From Nemopilema nomurai (taxonomy: Eukaryota > Cnidaria > Scyphozoa > Rhizostomeae > Rhizostomatidae), in the NCBI GenBank assembly GCA_003864495.1, contig ML133389.1:2093560-2157559 (forward strand): DNA of 64,000 bases, written 5' to 3'. The translations under genes were made by a program, and so were the position numbers. A model generated the notes under the pieces. The model saw only the letters and a program-made list of their open reading frames with translations, was not told the origin of the DNA and did no database searches. The first letter of the stretch is position 1. Each line of letters begins with the position of its first letter. Positions 44,901 through 56,549 of the stretch are shown here, one piece after another.

Positions 44901-47900
44901 GCACTTCAAAACAACAAATAAGATTTATATTCCAACAAGGCCTTTGACTATCAACAATAAGGAATGGGCATCAAATTGATCAAATGCACCTACGTACTTG
45001 CAATCAACTTGTAATCTTTTTTGGTGGATAACGCAAGCTCTCGCTGGCAAGTGGAGAGACCTTTTCTTTTCTTTTCTTTCCTTTGGCCATTCATCTGTCC
45101 GCCCAAAAGATATACTCACTCGTTGATTGTTTATTAAGTCCTATATTCGTGTATTCATTTTACATTTCTTTCTTTATCGTTTGCCCATTTATTCATTTGC
45201 CTATTTAGTCATTCGCAATTTCATTCATTAATTTATTCATTCATTCATTCATTCATTCATTCATTCATCATTCATTACCGACCAGTTATTGCGCTTTTCA
45301 AGGAGATTCTTTAGATACAAAGAGTTTCCTCGGTTTCAACGCTTCTCTCGAAATTTTTTATTCATACCAACTCTTTGGTCTATCAATTTTCAAACTCATT
45401 GTAACTTTTTCAAATCTTGTTTTCTCTATCGAGAGCCAAATCCTTTTTCAACCACCTTTCTCTTTCACCCCACCCCAATCAAGTTCTCTTCAATGATTCG
45501 TCTCTGATATTTCTCAACCTTTCCTTGCCATGAGTAATAGCCATTTCATAAACATGATGAACGAATATTCCAGCGTAGCGATCAATGAAATCAATAACAC
45601 CTAATCACCTATCACCTAATCACCTAATCACCTAATCACCTAATAAAAAGAATCTTCAACCCCCAAAACCATAACCAACCCCAATGGTGATTGGACAGTT
45701 CATCATCGATTCTTTCCTAAGGGAACAAAAGATGGAATTACGGTAATGCTTCCCTTTCTTTTGCAATGGTAACTGTTATTAATGCTTCGTGGGCTGTTAA
45801 TTTCTATCACCCTCGTCTTGTACCTCCATATCCTTGCTTCCTTCTTCTGAACTCCACCCTCTCTGCCCCATCACCGACTTCATAATTAAATCATTTCTTT
45901 GATGAGTACATTCACCTCGTCCCAGTCTCATGAAATATTGATCAACTTCATTCAATCAAAGATGGTTAAAAAACTTCTAGAAAACGCATTTGATGTCATT
46001 AATGTGTTTAATGGTGTCTGCATTTGCAAGCCGCTGCTAATTTTTCAGATAACCTGTTGCTCTACAGCGCGAAGACATTCAAAATGAGATTACTTAGTAA
46101 GCTGCCTCGGGAAATTAAGTAGAGCACTGAACAAGGGTGGTAATATTGCTGGCTTGTTATCTTGGTCGTAGAAATTTCTGCGTCTTTATAACCGTCCACA
46201 TTTCTGTTTGGTCGTAGACACTGCTAATTTTATGCAGGCAACGAATTTATGCTTCCTTTTGGGGTGCATGTTGTTCAGGGGGGATGGGAATCAGTGGGGG
46301 AGAGGAATCATTGGGGGAGGGGAATCAGTGGGGGTTGGGCGAGGGGGCCAGGTCATTATTTCACGGATCAGAACATCATTATGTTGAAAATTTGGTTGGC
46401 TATAATGGAAAATGTTGAAAATCGATATAATGGAAATTGAAACTACTTGTGGTAATCAGTCTTGAGCTGAAACTAATCATGTCGAAGAATTCAATTGGCG
46501 AAAGGGGTTAACCCCACTTTCACAGACAAGAGATGCTGCCCGTTTTAGAACTAATGGGGTCCGGTTGTGAAAGATCAGTTTGGGGTCTTATAGTGCCCCC
46601 GTTTTTGTCTCCGTCATAGTTTTTCTTAAGTTGCGGATTAAGAACTAGTTGTTTCAGAGTTGAGGATTAAGAACAAATTCGTGCGTCTGATGTATGAATG
46701 ACTACAAATTCGATCGGAAGGATTGGGCATATTCTGATTGACCAAGACTAGACACATGGAGACCAGGAAGGACTTAGGGATATTAAAAGCCCATACGTAG
46801 ACACGGAAAGTTGTAAGAGCCAAGTTCCTTATTACATCAGCATTGTCACCGTCATAATCATCATCATAACCTCCACTTCTGTCAAAAATTCTTATATTTC
46901 GTTGACAATGATAATTGTTCAATGATAATAATTGGTTTTGCGAGGCCATGCTTTATCTAAAAGATCTTGCGGTGATATTTCTAATTAACTCTATTCGTCT
47001 GCTTAGAGGCCGTTTTAAAAAGGAGAGGCCTAGAAGAAAGGGTATAAGAGTGGGGAAATGCCTAGTAGAGGGGGCAAGGCCTAGTAGAGAGGGCAAGGGC
47101 TAGTAGAGGGGGCAAGGCCTAGTAGAGAGGGCAAGGCCTAGTAGAGAGGGCAAGGCCAAGTAGACAGGGCAAGGCCTAGTAGAGGGGACAAGGCCTAGTA
47201 GAGGGGGCATGGCCTAGTAGAGGGGGCATGGCATAGTAGAGAGGGCAAGGCCTAGTAGAGAGGGCAAGGCCTAGTAGAGAGGGCAAGGCCTATAAGCGCC
47301 GTACTTCATTTGTCGTATGACAGTGAACAGACAAGGGGAGGGGGCTCAAATTCTCTATTTTTTCAGCACTGCGCATCATTGATCCTTTATTTGTCTTTCG
47401 CTTGTAATTGGTCAAACCTGATGACGTTATTTGGCACGTTAATCGATATTCAGTCAAACTTGACGTAGTTTGTAGGAAACCTTAACTTTTCGACCACGAG
47501 ATTGAAACAATTTTCACCCGGATGAAATTATATCTAAGAAATATTCATTACATTTAAACGAAATCACTACAAACGAAAACAAAGGATGTATTTAGGTTTT
47601 GCCACTGTCAAATCAATCGTGCGTAATCCTCAGGAAGCTTCGTTAATCCTGGGCGAATCCATCGTAATCCAATGTCAACTATGAAGGAGAACCCGCTAAT
47701 CGAACCGAATCTGTGTGTGTACCGTTGGAAATCCATAGTCAATCGCAATATCCAGTTTTCAAATCATTCAAATCCTCTTCCAGACCATGAAATTTAACAG
47801 GAGTCCGTTGGCAGTCTGCGTTTGTTGTAGTTATTCAGCGGCGAGACAGAGAAATTGAATGAATAAATTTCGGCTTAGATTTTCCCGGTTCGACTGACAA

Positions 47901-50900
47901 AAGATACAACGAAATTTGATGAAATCATCTGTTGGTGAGTAACTGACAAACGGTCTGTGTCGAAGCTTTCGCAGGCACCGCTGTACAAGATATCCAGGGG
48001 TGGCCTAAAATGGAGGCACGAGGCTATCTATGAGATGTATTTGTGTAGGTTCTGTATCTTTCTTCTCGGGCTTAGAAGTTCTATTGTGGCCTAAAATTAT
48101 GCGAGGAAACACGCGTTAATTTAAATGAAGTTATTGCGTGATACAATCTCTGTGTGAAAAATTGTTGCATTTTAAGTAGAAAATCTGTGGCATATGAACG
48201 ATGTTCTGGGTTGGTACCTTGAGGAAATTCAACTCCAGCTTGAATGGATTTGGAGCCTCGAATTGGGCAGTTCATGGCGAGGTTGCTCAAGGAACACTGT
48301 TGAGCCCCCAGCTGTTTATTTGTCGCAGCATAAAATGAAACACGCTATCTTTGTTTTTGTAAATGTTGACTCTCAGGAGACCATTTAAGAGATGTTTTAA
48401 TCCATTGCAGAGACTCCTGAGTATACCTGATAAATAAATAATCAGCTTGGATTTTATCCAATTTATTCAAGAAGGAGCCTGCAGAGACAATCGACAAAAT
48501 CCTACGAACAATTGCCTAGGCCCATCTAAAATCGTGCCCCCTTATTGAAATTAAATCGAAAACCTCCACCACTCCCTTCGAAATCCCCGCTCCATTTATT
48601 CATCTGCCCCCTCTCTTCACTTCACCCCCCCCCCATCTATTAGCTCCAGTCATACAGAGGCCCTCCCATCTTACCCCGTCCTGTCTCCATTTTACAGCCC
48701 TTGCCCGAGTCGAGAGCCTGGTTTCCCACTCCAGACCGCAATGCAAACGACAGAATTCACACATCACTATCATCTTGTTCCCGTGCTTCACAACCGTCTC
48801 CTGATTGGTCCGGCTTTTGCGGAATTATTCCCTAAATAGCTGTCGTCCGCGGCCACACCTCATCTGCTTTCTCATAGGTGCCGCCTTCTGTTGCAGACGG
48901 GTGCCCGTTCTGCGTTCCACAGAATAGATGCGTTCCTTGTCGGTCATTCGAGCCATTGGCGTTTCCAGTTCCTGTAGGCCCGTTTTTTGAACGCCACATT
49001 TATTTGGAAGTAAATTTGTTTTGCAAGGAAACTGGACACGATTCACTGATATATTGAGTAACTTAGTGCGCGTAAAGGACGCTGCGACGGCGTGAGATAC
49101 AAACAATTCACTAGTCTGTTTCTTTTTCATCTTCTCTGTTTTCTTTCGCTTCACACATTACTCGTGTATGGCAGCCAGAGCTGGGGTCGTTGAAACAATT
49201 CGCTAGTCTGTTTCTTTTTCATCTGGACTGTTTTGTTTCGCTTCACACATTTCTCATGTATGGCAGCCAGAGCTGGAACATTTCGCTTGCCTGTTTCTCT
49301 GCTATGGCTCAAACGTCTCTTCATAGAACTAAAGACAAGAAATATTGAAAGTTCCTTTCTCAAGTCCTGGAGTGACTTAAAAACTGAATTTTTTAGCTTT
49401 ATTTTAAGAGAACAAAAAAGAAGGCTGCGGCCGTCTTGATGGGGACTGTAAAAGTTGCTGATTAGGCCAACCCATATTCGGTAAATCCTTCAAAAGAGAC
49501 CCAGCCTCTTTTCTGCGAAGCCTCTCTTTGGTAAGGTTCCGCTCTTTCCGACAAAAGAACCCTTTTGCCAATAGACTTTGTTCTGATTTATCACAATAAT
49601 TGTCATAATCATTGCTACTGTCATGTGTGAATATTGCGGGCCCCCACCACCACCACCCCAACCCCCTGTAATACCATACCTGGTCTTGATGCCTAATCCA
49701 ATGGTTCCTCGAATTTCTTCTTCAAAATCCGAGAGGCTTATCGCTGCGCGAATTTTCATGCAAAACTTCAGTAAATGGCCTTGGCACAACACATGTGGCC
49801 AAGATGGATTAGAGCAAAGCTGACAGACCAAGTGACAAATTTCACGGCCGCGAAATATGCACACCGCGTGGTTCGAATAGAGAACGCTTTGTCTCCAATC
49901 GAAGTTTGGAACTTGGAGGGTCATTTCGATGGGTTTTAAGTTGTGCTGAATTGCGGACAAAGGCGGGGCCATTGGTTTGTTGGTGATTTATTCTGAGCTC
50001 AGTAAATTGATTCGGTCCTGGATAGCTTTGAGAAGAAGTTACCTCAAGAGGGCGTGTTGATCCATCCATTCCATTCTGGCCATCATAATGATAATAACGT
50101 AGAATTGTAGGCCGTTCTTGGAAATATTTTTTGGAGGTCCAGTAACGCATTTATACCCATGGGCCCGCTATTTTCCATGACTCGATGCCTTTAAAATACT
50201 AATTTCAGTTAGGCTATCTAAGTTCTCTTATGTTGGTCACACGTTAGCTGTGAATACTTCCATCTTGTTCGACCCCCTTGCAGACTTGGTGATGCAGACG
50301 TTGCCTGCTTGCTAGGCTTATGTGTGTTTTGTGTCTGTTTTATAAATATTTGTCTAACGCACCGTGTTTTGTCTGGTCGGTCCTCAATTCGCCGTCAATA
50401 TTACATTCTGTCTCCTCAGTCCGTCTTCGCCACCTGTCACGGAATGGCACCGAACGCTATGCAACTGGCATGCTAGAAGCGGCATCTATTAAACGCGGAC
50501 TGGTGGAAATGGGAACCATAATCATCATCAGAAATCATTGCCATTACCAAAATCATCATAATATTCGAAATGAAGAAATTAACGTAATCACCACAGTTCG
50601 CCACCTTCTAGATGCCTAAATTCACTCCTCTGAAATCCACATGACATCTGGACATTCGTATACCGTTGGCGTGCCCCCCCCCCCCCAATTTTTTACGAAG
50701 AAAATAATTCCAGTATAGCCATGAAATGTAGCAGATTGGAGCTTCTTAATTCAAGTTCAATTCATTAGCCATACCCCCCCCCACCCCCCCCCCCCCTACT
50801 TTCAAGCTACTGGCGTGGGCCATGGTTGGGTGGGACCTTTGGAAATCCGTATACACGCTTTTTTATAAGGAACCTACCTCAAGGCCTAGTTCCAAAAGTT

Positions 50901-53474
50901 ACTTATTTCTAGACCTCAAATCATCAGGTTTAAGTACCAAAAGTTCCTGAAAAGTTCCTTAATTTTCACTGCACATCAATAAGCCTTAACACTTAATAGA
51001 GAGAGGGGCGAGATAGACTATGCGGAAACTACTCAATGAAGCACTTGACACACGAATAGCAAACAATCTATGCGAGTATTGGCTGCAAATGAATGGAACC
51101 GGCTTTTTAGTTCTTCATGTTTGCAGTTATAAAAAAAATTCAAATCGAACAGTTCCTTAGTGATTTCGTTTTTAGTAGTATAAGTTCTTTAAATATTTCG
51201 GCCTTCTACATGTAGGTTCCTTATAAAGTAGTTCCTCATGAAAAACCGTGTATACGGACTGCAAAGTGAGACCGCGATTCAAACAGTCAACCCTAGCATG
51301 GTCCGGATTTTGATCTCACCTTGACAGGTCCACGTTGGAGATGGGTGGATGTTGACGCTGCCCGAAATCAATACACAATTAAGAAACATATCGTTATCGA
51401 AGCGGCCCTCTTTGAGCATGCAGTCCCTTGTTGCAAGTCAATGGTAGCTGCCTGTCTCGTTGTAATGTTGGTTCGGTCGGGTGATTAGAGCGTTCGTTTC
51501 ATGGCGCCAGTAATCTCCATTGATTTTGCAAAGACCATCTAATCACCTCGCATCTTCCGGAGACATTAATTCTCACGATGTACTACGTATGAAAGAAGAA
51601 TCCAGAACGGCCTAATGTTTGGCCGCTGAGTAAAATTTATATCAACTGCTACGAAGGAGGTAGCATCAGTGTTGTCTAATTTTAGGCCATTTGCTATGGT
51701 TACTGAAAATGCAACGGTTTTTATTTCCGTTAACTCAGAACAACTTTCCACTGTTGCGAAGGAGGCCTCGCAGCCATCGCAATAAAAGTTCGGTCTTATA
51801 GCGGCAAACCGCAAAAATGCTAGCGTGCGTGCGTGCAGACTTCACTACCTGTTGCGAAGGAGGGCCAGTACGTATTATACGTACCTAGTCTGGAAATTTC
51901 GAGGCGGAAAATGTCGACTAGCGAAGAGCAAAAAGGGATCCAACTTTTCGCGGCACGATTATATTCCGCCTAGTGGAGATTGGGCTCAAGTAAGTTCCAT
52001 ATTGGCTCTCCTCCGTGATGGATAGTAAAGTCTGCAATAAGTCCGCTACTATTGTCTTGAAGCGAACACATTTCCTTCAGAGCCAGTTTACTGAGCTGTG
52101 GAGGAGCATAGAAAAGCGCTTCGCCTTGGTTATAGAGGAATGCAATGGAAGGGCTGTTATTTCCATCAATTGAAGACGAAAGATTGAATGGATTCGGCCT
52201 GTCTATTTCCCTTGTTATTAGCATGCATTATTTGGCTATCAATCTGCGTATCTCTTGTCATCCAACCAACCTTTGGAGCGAACTATCGATTGGATTAAAC
52301 AACAATGGCCGCCAAACCATCTCAAATTGGATTAGTCTATATCCCCGAAGATACGCAGTTCGTATTATCCGTTCCTATCCTAAACTTATTTAAGGCTGTT
52401 AGCTGAAAACGGGGGTCGCCTGGCCATCGCTTTCAATCTTGTTTATTAGTATGGCATGACGTGAATTAGGCGATGTTTATCCCGGTTAAAGTGGCTGACG
52501 AAGGTTCTCGCTGAATCGAGGCTAGGCTTCTTTTGATGGCGTAGATCGAATTCTTCGTCAATCATATTTATGTCTTGGCTTGGAGCACGTTTTGCCGGGC
52601 TTAAACGAGATTTAGGTCATGAAATCGGGGCTAGTATCCATGGAAACAATGTTGGGCTAGATAGACTAAACGCTTCATGCAATTGATTCATTATTTTGTT
52701 TTCTGCCTGGGGATGTGAAAGTTATGGCGGGTTGAGACGGTGATGAGTATGAATGAATGTACACGTGACTGGATTGGCCTGAAACCGAATCGGCACGTGA
52801 TCGAATCAGAACATGACTTAATTGGCACGTGACTGAATTGGCACTTGACTGATAACATGTGACATATTATGGTTTCAACATAACCATATTAAGTGCGCCG
52901 TATTTTGTTACATGTTTTGCTTTGCTTACGCTCCCTATATTGATATAGATATGAACATGTTTGTTTTTAGCCCCTGCTTGATCTTGACGTCTAAATTTGA
53001 GCTTTTTCTCTTTTAGGCAAATTTCCGAAAGTTGAACTTCAAAGTCGAGGCAACGCAACAGATAATTCGACTCAGTTTCGACCTTTGAACTTCAGCAATA
53101 CAAAATTAGACTGGGAAGGAGGCTCATTTCCATACGAGGATAGGCCACATGAGGATAACGACAATGTATTTTATGACCGCGCGGTTGTTGTTGCTCCGAT
53201 CGTTGGGTCGATTTTTATTATCCTTCTGGTTGTTATTGGTGTCTACTTGCTGCGGCAGTACGAAATTGTGGACATGCCGCGTGGTAAGGACGTTGAAGCG
53301 CTCTGTGAACATTGCGCGCGGACACCAGCCGCTGGGATTCGATACAAAATTCAAAGTTATGTAATGAGAATTTTTGACGCGACGAACTCAAAGCAAGAGG
53401 CGTACTTTGTTCAAATGGATCCGAGATCAAGGACTATTGGCGAACACGTCGAAGCGCGGGAGACACTCGTTTGA
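41865..53474 (+). CDS. Small type I membrane protein, two coding exons, family unrecognised
   Basis: Exons 41865-41967 and 53017-53474 join in phase (AAA G|GC) into a 186-residue protein. Residues 1-29 form a signal peptide (core LFLLFALIITS). The ectodomain (about 30-88) is short, acidic and carries three sequons (NAT 47-49, NST 51-53, NFS 59-61). One membrane helix spans about 90-113 (AVVVAPIVGSIFIILLVVIG, then VYLL). The tail of about 70 residues has CEHC (131-134) and no known signalling motif. It would sit at the cell surface with its N-terminus outside. It recalls small syndecan-like or adaptor membrane proteins only in layout. The 11,049-bp intron has repeats. A possible poly(A) signal AATAAA lies at 54368. 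Confidence 0.8.
42795..42872. repeat. 20-bp tandem repeat, about 3 copies
   Basis: GTTGATGAAACCCTTGCGAC repeats three times with slight changes, in the first intron of the membrane-protein gene. Confidence 0.85.
45226..45270. repeat. (ATTC)n microsatellite
   Basis: About ten uninterrupted CATT/ATTC units. Confidence 0.9.
45597..45645. repeat. (CACCTAAT)n short tandem repeat
   Basis: Five to six octamers, one shortened by a base. Confidence 0.9.
47056..47292. repeat. 20-bp tandem repeat, about 12 copies
   Basis: The unit GCCTAGTAGAGAGGGCAAGG repeats with single-base changes. Purine-rich on this strand. Confidence 0.95.
47293..50667. other. Intron of the membrane-protein gene, middle part
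   Basis: No exon supported. Long minus frames at 49490-49972 and 49842-50150 overlap in different phases and include a Gly run from a CCA repeat. A diverged direct repeat (GTTTCTTTTTCATC type) occurs at 49118 and 49209. Confidence 0.5.
50668..50823. mobile_element. Family C element, inverse copy
   Basis: Reverse-complement relative of 34221-34375: poly-C, GAAGAAAATAATT, AGCTTCTTAATTCAAGTTCA, CATTAGCCAT, a second poly-C, then TTTCAAGCTACTGGCGTGGG. Confidence 0.55.
50854..51250. mobile_element. MITE, TA-flanked, copy 3 of 3
   Basis: Same family as 26364 and 37600. Left end CACGCTTTTTTATAAGGAAC, right end AAAAACCGTG, flanked by TA. Inside the membrane-protein intron. Confidence 0.85.
51251..52745. 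other. Intron of the membrane-protein gene, right part
   Basis: No exon supported. Minus frames at 51566-51814 and 51970-52224 are of normal composition but have no recognised domain. Confidence 0.45.
52760..52865. repeat. CACGTG-containing degenerate tandem repeat
   Basis: GGCACGTGACTGAATTGG-type units of about 18-22 bp, roughly five copies. Three keep a perfect E-box CACGTG. It ends about 150 bp before exon 2. Confidence 0.7.
53017..53474 (+). CDS. Membrane-protein gene exon 2 (ectodomain, membrane span, tail)
   Basis: The acceptor CTTTTTCTCTTTTAG is strong. The exon begins by completing Gly35 (KFPKVELQSRGNATDNSTQF follows), holds the membrane helix, and ends HVEARETLV before TGA at 53472-53474. 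Confidence 0.85.
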
Positions 53475-53642
53475 TGCTCGGGTTTTGTTTCTCATGATTT
53501 GATCATAACGCAGAATAGTATTGCGGGTTGTTCGATTGTTGATGGAGTATCAGTGCCCGCGGGATAGATTTCCTTTCGGGGTACGTTCAGCCAGATGTGA
53601 CAGTTGCATGCAGACAACCATTGGCCAAAGGACGCAGCTTCC

Positions 53643-53701
53643 CGCAGAACACTTCGACCCGCAGAACACTTTGACCCGCAGAACACTTCGACCCGCAGAA
53701 T
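53643..53701. repeat. 17-bp tandem repeat in the presumed 3' UTR
   Basis: AACACTTCGACCCGCAG, 3.5 copies, beginning about 170 bp after the stop of the membrane-protein gene. Confidence 0.9.
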
Positions 53702-54367
53702 GCTTGTCCATTCTCAGCAATGTTTAGCTTAGCTTGTTTGTGGTGTCAGGCGCAGACCGACGCAGATTGAGCGCGAGATTGTAGCTGGATTAAATCACGT
53801 GGTTAATTAAGCATGAGAATCGCAACGAAACCGCGTGCTATTGGATAGTTGCAACAGAGGCTGGGTAGAAAGGATGCTCCTGGATTTCCAACCATTGATA
53901 TCTTTGGACAATTCTACTAGATGTGATGTAGTGGGATTTCTGTTTCTGGTTAGAGCAGCTAAAAATCTGTTGGCATTTTTGGGTCCAGTTGAGTTCAATA
54001 TTTTTAATTTCTCTCTGCGGCAGAAGTTGAAGCGAGGCTTACACCGGTGTATTTGAATACGAGTCATTTTGAAAATGGCCTAACAGGTTTCTATTGAGTT
54101 CCCTTGCTATTTTGTGGCTAACTGATATTTGCCTTTTTAAAGATAAACATCCCCCTGAAATTAAATGCAGAACAGCAATTTCAACATTGGAAATTTTACC
54201 CTATTTTTATATGGGTATAAGTTCTACCGGGGGAGTGCGACAAAAGATTCCTTATTCAAGACTAGATGGGGAAATGATATCCGTGGTAAGATCAAAGGGA
54301 TTAAGTCAGTTGATTGTAAAGTAAAGCGAGGTTTTTGAAATGAAATTCAATCATGCCTGTTACATTA

Positions 54368-54373
54368 AATAAA
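54368..54373 (+). terminator. Possible poly(A) signal of the membrane-protein gene
   Basis: AATAAA about 0.9 kb downstream of the stop. It is one of several possible signals in AT-rich DNA. Confidence 0.3.
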
Positions 54374-55614
54374 CCTTTAGATATTCCATGGCTTTAGAAG
54401 CCCAGAACTGACATAGGGATGCTAGCAATCATTTCTAGACTTGCTCTTTCAATATCGTTCTTTTGTCATGAATGTGACGTCACTTCCACTTCAAAACGTT
54501 ATGTCAACGAATAAGAACAGTCGACCTGCCAATCAAACTCTCCCTAAGGTATTTTCACTTTCCCGCAGTCGACCGCGGGCAACCGAACTGTCCCGCGGAC
54601 AGTTGGAGAAAACCGCATTCAGTTACAGCCTCTCCATTCGGCTTTAACCGTTTATTCACTTTCGCCATTCAGTCAAATCTGTGACCTGAAACCCCCCGAA
54701 CTAAATAAATTTCGGCGTTATTTTCAGTTTGTAGCACGGGGGTTAAATCTCTATTTTCGTGGTTTTTTAAATTTGTGTCATAAATTAGAATAGAGGTACA
54801 TCGTGTAAATGGGTGAAATTTTGTAAATTAAAATAAAATTGGGCAAATTGTAAATTGCTTTCATGTAGAGTGAGATATTTCAAGATAGAAGTGAGTTCAA
54901 ATTGCGTTTGTGTACTCATCTCTTTTTGTGTAAACTCATTTCCTTGTTGGCGTATTTCTTTGCAGCTTCATTTGAACTATTTTCAGCTACCATCAATAAC
55001 AAATGAAAGAAGAATGATAAATGGGGAATTGAAAGATTGCCCATTTTTCTGATTGGCCATTCTGCGGCCTCGGTTTAAAGAGGGTTGCTTGAATTTGATA
55101 GATACCTGCTTGACAGCTTAAGTACATTTTGACTCTTTCAGTTCTAAAAAGCGTCCGGGAAAAAGTATGATGATCTTTCCAGTGACTAGGATTTGTCGTT
55201 GTTGTTGTTGTGTCAGTTTTAATTCGCAAACTTGTGCTTTAAGGCCCAAAGATAGCTCCTAATAGGTTCACACCATACTCGCATCCACAACCGACGGAAA
55301 AGCCTTAGCACATGCCTCATTTGGGTATTGGCTACAACTTGGTATATATTGTATAGTCACCATCTTTATTCTTCACTTGAAACTCTGACGAGCGTCAGTC
55401 GAAAAGCTTTGATGTGTTTGGAAATTGGCTAGTTAGTCAGGTGGTTCGTTTCCATTGTCAACTGGCTGTTTATATCGTACATTTAAAATCCTTGCTTTCA
55501 TGCACTGAAGAAAGTAGGATAAAGTATAGAGGTCTGATAATCAATATGCCAGTTTGTTGTTGCTTTTTCGTGTCAACACGCAACCAGGCTGAAATTACAC
55601 GCACTTTCATTCAG
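54374..55614. other. No gene seen
   Basis: Intergenic; short frames only. Confidence 0.45.
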
Positions 55615-55747
55615 GCCCTTTTCCACCGAAGAGTTTAAAGTTGTCGCAGAAATAGATGGCTTTGATGATGGATGGAAAGTAACCTTTAATTCAATACAAC
55701 CACTTTCCAATGATAAACTGATCGATAGAAATTTAATAATAAATTGA
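55615..55747 (+). CDS. Orphan exon-like segment, copy 1
   Basis: After an acceptor-like CTTTCATTCAG, the frame PFSTEEFKVVAEIDGFDDGW then KVTFNSIQPLSND runs to a stop at 55745-55747, 43 full codons. A second copy with the same frame lies at 56205. No upstream exon was found, so it may be a terminal exon or a relic. Confidence 0.3.
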
Positions 55748-55849
55748 TTAATTTTGTAGTTACGTCATCCAATGGATAAATAATGTAAATATTTGAAGAT
55801 AAAATAGAATGAAAAGAAATTGTGACCAAATGACATCAAACGGGTTTAT

Positions 55850-56005
55850 AAGATATTCCAAAGACTAGATACAAAGGTCCAAGATTAGGGTACAAAGGTT
55901 AAAGGATTAGAGTACGAAGTTCAAGAGACTAGGGTACAAAGATTCAAAGACTAGTGTGCAAAAGTCGAAAGACTAGGGCTCAAAGGCTAGGGTACAAAGA
56001 TCCAA
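55850..56005. repeat. Degenerate 22-25-bp tandem repeat
   Basis: AAAGACTAGGGTACAAAGGT-type units repeated about six times. A shorter version follows copy 2 of the exon-like segment at 56335-56420. Confidence 0.7.
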
Positions 56006-56204
56006 TGCTGAACAGTTCCACTTGAAATGTCAGATAAAAACTGCTTTTACTTTTGAGTTTAAAACGAATATTGCATACTAGAAAGTTTATAAAGAAGCAT
56101 GGAATAACAGTTCATTAGTTTTCACCGACTAAAAAACATTGCTTTCCGACACTCCCCAGAGAAACGCAGGAAAATTACCAAAAGCTGGCCGACTTTTATT
56201 CTGG

Positions 56205-56321
56205 CCCTTTTCAACCAAAGGGTTTAAATTTGTCGCAGAAATAGATGGCTTTGATGATAGATGGAATGTAACTTTCAATTCAATGCAACCATTTTCCAAT
56301 GAAGAAATTGTGATCAAATGA
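56205..56321 (+). pseudogene. Orphan exon-like segment, copy 2
   Basis: PFSTKGFKFVAEIDGFDDRW then NVTFNSMQPFSNEEIV, aligned to copy 1 without a frameshift over about 34 codons. The acceptor-like CAG of copy 1 is CTGG here, so splicing would be lost. Downstream both copies share GACATCAAACGGGTTTATAA. Confidence 0.3.
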
Positions 56322-56549
56322 CATCAAACGGGTTTATAAGGTATTCCAAAGACTAGGGTACGAAAGTCCAAAGATTAGGGTACAAAGGTTAGGGTACCAT
56401 GGTTCAAACACTAGTATAAAAAGATCCAATGTTGTACAATTCCACTTGAAATGTCTTTTTAAAACTGCTTTTACTTTTGAGTTTTGAAAAAGATATTGCG
56501 AAAACTTCAAAAAGAAACATAGAATAATGGGTCATTAGTTTTCACCGGC

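Larger units (their letters stand above)
41968..47030. other. Intron of the membrane-protein gene, left part
   Basis: No coding exon supported. It includes poly-G (44836-44848), an (ATTC)n run (45226-45270) and a CACCTAAT run (45597-45645). Confidence 0.5.

Noticed and set aside
45597..45645. CACCTAAT repeat resembling an interstitial telomere
   Set aside because: The unit is not the animal telomere repeat TTAGGG/CCCTAA, and only five or six copies exist.
49490..50150. Two overlapping minus frames of 160 and 102 codons
   Set aside because: They overlap in different phases and include a Gly run from a CCA repeat; neither shows a domain or splice sites.
51566..52224. Two minus frames of 82 and 84 codons
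   Set aside because: Normal composition but no motif, and no splice pair links them to each other or to a gene.
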